Of a stretch of DNA of 8,189 bases, positions 4,608 through 8,189 are shown piece by piece (positions within the stretch are counted from its first letter, which is position 1; each line of letters begins with the position of its first letter). The DNA is from Candidatus Parcubacteria bacterium (lineage in GTDB: Bacteria; Patescibacteriota; Minisyncoccia; Phycocordibacterales; SBAW01): positions 1 through 8,189 of the forward strand of contig JACMMG010000029.1 of the NCBI GenBank assembly GCA_014379165.1. The letters are read 5' to 3'. Made by a program: the position numbers and the translations under genes. The notes under the pieces are model-generated. The model did no database searches. It was given only the letters and a program-made list of their open reading frames with translations, and was not told the DNA's origin.

Positions 4608-6290
4608 ATGGTCCGCACGCTTCTATCGCTAGTTGGACGAGAGACGCGTGGAATGCATAGAGCGGCGTACGTACTTGCAGGCTTCGCCCTTGCTTCGCAG
4701 CTCTTGGCGCTTGTGCGCGACAGACTGCTCGCTGCAGAGTTTGGCGCCACCCATACGCTCGACTTATACTATGCCGCTTTTCGCGTTCCTGACCTCTTGT
4801 TTGCAACCGTTGCCTCGCTGCTTTCGCTCTATGCTCTCTTGCCGATTTTGTCGCGCTTTGAAGACAGTGAGGAGGGAAAGATGGTCTCTTTCTTGCGGCA
4901 AATCCTCCTCATATTCTTTATCGGGATGGGCGTCATTGCAGCGGTGCTTTTTGTACTAGCTCCGCTCCTTATTCCGCTTATCGCACCAGGTATCGCAGAT
5001 GCAGCATCTCGTGCGGATCTCATTTCCTTAACGCGCATTCTGTTACTGCAGCCAATTTTTCTGGGCGCATCTAACATTCTTGCTGCATTAACCCAACTGC
5101 GTCACAGGTTCTTCCTGTATTCCGTCTCGCCGCTTTTGTATAACATCGGCATTATTATCGGCATTCTTGTCTTGTACCCCCGCATCGGAGTTGAAGGTTT
5201 GGGGTGGGGCGTCGTACTAGGAGCGCTTCTGCATTTTCTTGTTCAAGTACCGTTCTTTTTTGCAGAAAAAAGAAAACGGTTGCCTCGAGGTCAAGTATGG
5301 AAACCTTTTTTTGAAGTATTGAAGCTTTCCATACCGCGTACCCTTGCACTTGCGAGCGGACAAATATCACTCCTTGTACTCATCGCACTGGGGTCCTTTT
5401 TTGTAGAAGGGTCTATTGCGGTGTTTATGTTTGCATATAACCTTCAAGCAGTACCACTTACTATTATTGGCGTTTCCTATTCTGTCGCAGCATTTCCAAC
5501 ACTGGCACGTCTACATGCAGCAGGGGATACGGCACAATTCAGAAGTCATATTGAAGCTGCGCTGCGCCACATACTTTTTTGGTCCATTCCGGCTATGGTA
5601 CTTGTCGTTGTATTGCGCGCTCAGTTAGTGCGCGTTGTGCTTGGTGCCGGCGCTTTTGACTGGGAGGCAACCCGTCTTACTGCGGCGGCTCTTGCGCTAT
5701 TCATCATATCGCTGTGCGCACAAGGAATGACGCTTCTTATCGCGCGGGCCTACTACGCGGCTGGAAAGACAAAAATTCCGCTTATACTCGGGATACTTTC
5801 GGTTATTGTTACGATAGTCAGCGCTTTTATCCTTCTTTTTGTCTTTCAGGGAAGCCTATTGTGGAGATTCTTCCTTGAATCTCTCTTCCGTGTCTCCGAT
5901 GTGCCCGGAACCGTAGTACTTATGCTTGCACTTGGATACTGCCTTGGGGCGCTCGTGCAATGCGGGGCAGGCCTGGTATGCTTCGCGCGCGATTTTCATC
6001 TCTCATACGGTAGCTTCGGGAGGCTTCTTTTCCAGAGTATTGGAGCCTCCACGATCGGTGGGGCGGGGGCCTACGCCGTACTTGTCCTTATGGGCCTCTT
6101 TGTTGACATAAACACCCTACCGGGTATCTTTGCTCAAGGTGCTGCGGCTGGAATCGTTGGGCTGGTATTGATAGTGCTAATGCTCCTTTTGCTAAAGAAT
6201 CAAGAAATCCTTGAAGCAATAGCATCATTTAAACGCAGAATTACTCCAGCGGCTCCCGTTACGGTCGAGCCGACGCGCATCTTAAGCTAA
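4608..6290 (+). CDS. murJ: Lipid II flippase MurJ (MviN family)
   Basis: This 560-residue integral membrane protein of the MOP exporter superfamily has about 13-14 membrane segments. MurJ moves the peptidoglycan precursor lipid II across the cytoplasmic membrane. Conserved features are the N-terminal ALVRDRLLAAEFGATHTLDLYYAAFRVPDLL-type block, split here as VRDRLLAAEFG (36-46) and DLYYAAFRVPDLL (52-64), carrying the Arg residues that line the cavity. Next come LLSLYALLPILSRF (71-84), LIAPGI, and the later LTQLRHRF, YNLQAVPLTIIGVSYSVAAFPTLA and LLIARAYYAAGKTKIPL segments. ATG 4608 follows the upstream stop by 3 bp with no SD, suggesting translational coupling; ATG 4653 (residue 16) is a possible later start. 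Length is slightly above the usual 510-530 residues. The assignment is secure. Confidence 0.93.
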   Translation: MVRTLLSLVGRETRGMHRAAYVLAGFALASQLLALVRDRLLAAEFGATHTLDLYYAAFRVPDLLFATVASLLSLYALLPILSRFEDSEEGKMVSFLRQILLIFFIGMGVIAAVLFVLAPLLIPLIAPGIADAASRADLISLTRILLLQPIFLGASNILAALTQLRHRFFLYSVSPLLYNIGIIIGILVLYPRIGVEGLGWGVVLGALLHFLVQVPFFFAEKRKRLPRGQVWKPFFEVLKLSIPRTLALASGQISLLVLIALGSFFVEGSIAVFMFAYNLQAVPLTIIGVSYSVAAFPTLARLHAAGDTAQFRSHIEAALRHILFWSIPAMVLVVVLRAQLVRVVLGAGAFDWEATRLTAAALALFIISLCAQGMTLLIARAYYAAGKTKIPLILGILSVIVTIVSAFILLFVFQGSLLWRFFLESLFRVSDVPGTVVLMLALGYCLGALVQCGAGLVCFARDFHLSYGSFGRLLFQSIGASTIGGAGAYAVLVLMGLFVDINTLPGIFAQGAAAGIVGLVLIVLMLLLLKNQEILEAIASFKRRITPAAPVTVEPTRILS

Positions 6291-6293
6291 TAG

Positions 6294-6299
6294 TATATT
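6294..6299 (+). promoter_or_regulatory. Candidate -10 box placing the lepA transcript start at its GTG
   Basis: TATATT ends 6 bp before GTG 6306, almost the same spacing as TATATT before the ATG of the TrpR-like gene. No clear -35 is visible upstream, so this may be a weak internal promoter, or simply AT-rich sequence between murJ and lepA. No SD precedes the GTG. Confidence 0.35.
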
Positions 6300-6305
6300 C
6301 AATCT

Positions 6306-8087
6306 GTGCGACACATTAGAAACTTTTCCATAATTGCTCACATAGACCACGGCAAATCTACGCTAGCCGACAGGTTTCTTGAAAGCACTCATACCATTGA
6401 AAAAAGGCAGATGCGAGAGCAGGTGCTTGATTCGATGGACCTTGAACGTGAGCGAGGCATTACCATTAAAATGCAACCTGTCAGGATGCGCTATGACTGG
6501 GAAGACTCCTCCTATGAGCTTAACCTTATTGATACTCCCGGGCATATAGATTTTTCTTACGAAGTATCGCGCGCACTTTCTGCGGTCGAAGGAGCAGTTC
6601 TTCTTGTGGATGCAACGCAGGGCGTTCAAGCACAAACACTCACGACACTGCGCACCGCGCGCGAATTGGGTCTTGTTATTGTTCCTGCAATCTCAAAAAT
6701 AGACTCGCCGCTCGCCGAAGTTGAAAAAGTGCGCGGTCAACTAGCGCTTCTTCTTGCTATACCAGAAGATTCCATTTTGCTATGTTCGGGTAGGACAGGG
6801 GAAGGAGTAGAGACCCTTCTTGAAGCAGTTATCAAGCGTGTGCCTCCGCCCCAAGTAGGCTCCAAAGATGCAAGCGCCCTTATTTTTGATTTCCAGTATT
6901 CCGACCATCAGGGAGTTATTGTATACGTGCGCATGTTTGGCGGTGCTATAAAAAAAGGAGATCCTCTTGAATTTGCCGCAAGCGGCAAACGTTTTAATGC
7001 GCTTGAAGTAGGCACATTCGCTCCGAAGCCCATTGCAGCCGATACACTCGATACGGGCTCAATTGGCTACATCGTAACCGGTATCAAAGAACCGGGGTTT
7101 GCACGGGTTGGAGATACTATTAGGAAAGAACGCTCTCACACGATGCCGCTGTCAGGCTACAGCGAGCCGAAGGCAGTAGTATGGGCAAGTATTTACCCGG
7201 AAAGCCAGGATGATTTTCTTTCTCTAAAACGGGCGCTTCTGCGCCTGCGACTTTCCGACTCCTCTTTGTCATTTGAAGAAGAGGCCTCAGGAGTTCTTGG
7301 ACGTGGATTTCGCTGCGGACTTCTTGGCATGCTGCATCTTGAGATAGTGACTGAGCGACTGCGCCGTGAAGCAAATCTTTCGCTTATTGTAACGACTCCT
7401 TCCATAACATATGAAGTCGAAACTCGCGCTGGCGTGCGGCGCACGGTTTATTCACCATCGGTGTTTCCTGAGTATGGAGATATTGCGAAGGTATGGGAAC
7501 CATTTGCAGCCGTTGAGATTATTGTTCCGGGTAATTATTTAGGAAATGTAACCCCGCTTTTGTTTGACCATGAAGCTACAGTAGAATCGACAGAAAATTT
7601 CGGCGAGGGGAGGCTTATGCTTAAGGCGGTGATGCCTTTGCGTGAACTTATGCGCAACTTTTTCGATAAAATGAAGAGTGCCTCCAGCGGCTATGCCTCT
7701 ATTTCGTATGAGCTTCGCGAACTGCGCGAAGCCGATGTTGCACGGCTCGACATTCTCGTAGCCGAAGAAATAGTGCCAGCCTTTACGCGCATCGTAGCAA
7801 AACATCGCGTGCAAGAAGAAGCGATTGCCGCAGTCGAAAAGCTCTATGGAATTCTGCCGCGGCAAATGTTTGCAGCAAAGATCCAAGGCCAAGCGCTCGG
7901 CCGGATTATTTCTTCAAAAACACTTCCCGCAATGAGCAAGAATGTTACACAGCATATGTACGGTGGCGACAGGACACGCAAGATGAAGCTATGGGAAAAG
8001 CAAAAGAAAGGAAAAGCACGAATGAAGGCTGCGGGCCGAGTTAACATCCCTGAGGACGTTTTCCTCAAAATGGTGAAATCTGACTAG
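6306..8087 (+). CDS. lepA: Elongation factor 4 (LepA), ribosome-associated GTPase
   Basis: This 593-residue protein is the normal length for LepA/EF4, a translational GTPase that acts on the ribosome under stress and during 30S biogenesis. GTPase motifs: G1 AHIDHGKS (11-18), G2 threonine in RGITIK (T53), G3 DTPGH (76-80), G4 SKID (130-133) in place of the usual NKID, and G5 SGR (161-163) in place of SAK. Domain II follows from about residue 188. The EF4-specific segment RGFRCGLLGMLHLEIVTERL lies in the middle, and the basic C-terminal domain ends with IISSKTLPAM, YGGDRTRKMKLWEKQKKGKARM and VNIPEDVF. GTG 6306 gives the family-standard start, just before NFSIIAHIDHGKS. The gene lies 15 bp after murJ. 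The G4 change is a TCA serine codon, two substitutions from Asn. Confidence 0.96.
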   Translation: MRHIRNFSIIAHIDHGKSTLADRFLESTHTIEKRQMREQVLDSMDLERERGITIKMQPVRMRYDWEDSSYELNLIDTPGHIDFSYEVSRALSAVEGAVLLVDATQGVQAQTLTTLRTARELGLVIVPAISKIDSPLAEVEKVRGQLALLLAIPEDSILLCSGRTGEGVETLLEAVIKRVPPPQVGSKDASALIFDFQYSDHQGVIVYVRMFGGAIKKGDPLEFAASGKRFNALEVGTFAPKPIAADTLDTGSIGYIVTGIKEPGFARVGDTIRKERSHTMPLSGYSEPKAVVWASIYPESQDDFLSLKRALLRLRLSDSSLSFEEEASGVLGRGFRCGLLGMLHLEIVTERLRREANLSLIVTTPSITYEVETRAGVRRTVYSPSVFPEYGDIAKVWEPFAAVEIIVPGNYLGNVTPLLFDHEATVESTENFGEGRLMLKAVMPLRELMRNFFDKMKSASSGYASISYELRELREADVARLDILVAEEIVPAFTRIVAKHRVQEEAIAAVEKLYGILPRQMFAAKIQGQALGRIISSKTLPAMSKNVTQHMYGGDRTRKMKLWEKQKKGKARMKAAGRVNIPEDVFLKMVKSD

Positions 8088-8189
8088 CTAAGCAAGCATC
8101 GCAAAGGACGCGACTATCATCGATAGTATTACGATAACACCAAGAAAGGTGCCGAATACTCTAGTTATGCGGTCGCGGTTTTTGCCGAA
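8088..8189 (-). CDS. C-terminal end of an unidentified membrane protein (partial)
   Basis: The minus strand is open from the window edge (8189) to a TAG whose complement is at 8088-8090, 33 codons in all. The translation begins FGKNRDRITRVFG and continues into TFLGVIVILSMIVASFAMLA. That is one basic, Arg/Lys-rich turn followed by a single hydrophobic helix ending the protein, which is typical of a tail anchor or last membrane segment. The stop directly abuts the lepA stop, so the genes converge with no spacer and no visible terminator. Composition and the clean frame support a real gene, but the fragment is too short to name. Confidence 0.55.
   Translation of the reverse strand, partial: FGKNRDRITRVFGTFLGVIVILSMIVASFAMLA

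Noticed and set aside
1..8189. CRISPR array, toxin-antitoxin pair, restriction-modification or other defence island
   Set aside because: No spaced direct-repeat array and no such protein motifs appear on either strand. The long frames are all explained by the listed genes.

Overview
The window looks like a chromosomal segment from a Candidate Phyla Radiation (Patescibacteria) genome, most likely a Parcubacteria-type lineage. The grounds are a TrpR/YerC-like regulator, a tRNA gene that does not encode CCA, short or absent intergenic spaces, almost no Shine-Dalgarno (SD) sequences, and a MurJ next to a Wzy/O-antigen-ligase-like protein fused to TPRs. This lineage call is inference from gene content and style; no marker phylogeny could be run. 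All visible stops are TAA or TAG, so nothing here indicates a recoded TGA.

Layout. 23-409 (-): small TrpR-family regulator, transcribed from a promoter whose spacer and -10 box are filled by a perfect 24-bp palindrome, with the predicted transcript start almost at the ATG. 493-577 (+): tRNA-Ser(GGA), followed by an intrinsic terminator (586-614). 617-745: a gene-free stretch holding a compact multi-hairpin element that ends in a 15-nt direct copy of the tRNA-Ser 3' end and begins with an inverted, imperfect copy of it. This is the least explained part of the window. 819-1244 (+) and 1235-1699 (+): overlapping genes for a DUF1761 membrane protein and a membrane-anchored DUF192 protein. 1702-2100 (+): RNase P RNA (rnpB), whose likely promoter lies inside the end of the DUF192 gene, followed by a strong hairpin. 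2253-4604 (+) and 4608-6290 (+): an envelope pair, a polytopic Wzy/WaaL-like protein with C-terminal TPRs and the lipid II flippase MurJ, three bases apart. 6306-8087 (+): elongation factor 4 (lepA), with an altered G4 motif (SKID). 8088-8189 (-): the C-terminal end of an unidentified membrane protein, convergent with lepA.

How the parts relate. tRNA-Ser, RNase P RNA and LepA belong to RNA processing and translation. The 2253-6290 pair belongs to envelope glycan export and assembly. There is no sign of a classical defence system, CRISPR array or transposase. The unusual content is regulatory and RNA-level: the palindromic promoter, the tRNA-derived hairpin cassette, and the odd P3 helix and 3' trailer of rnpB.
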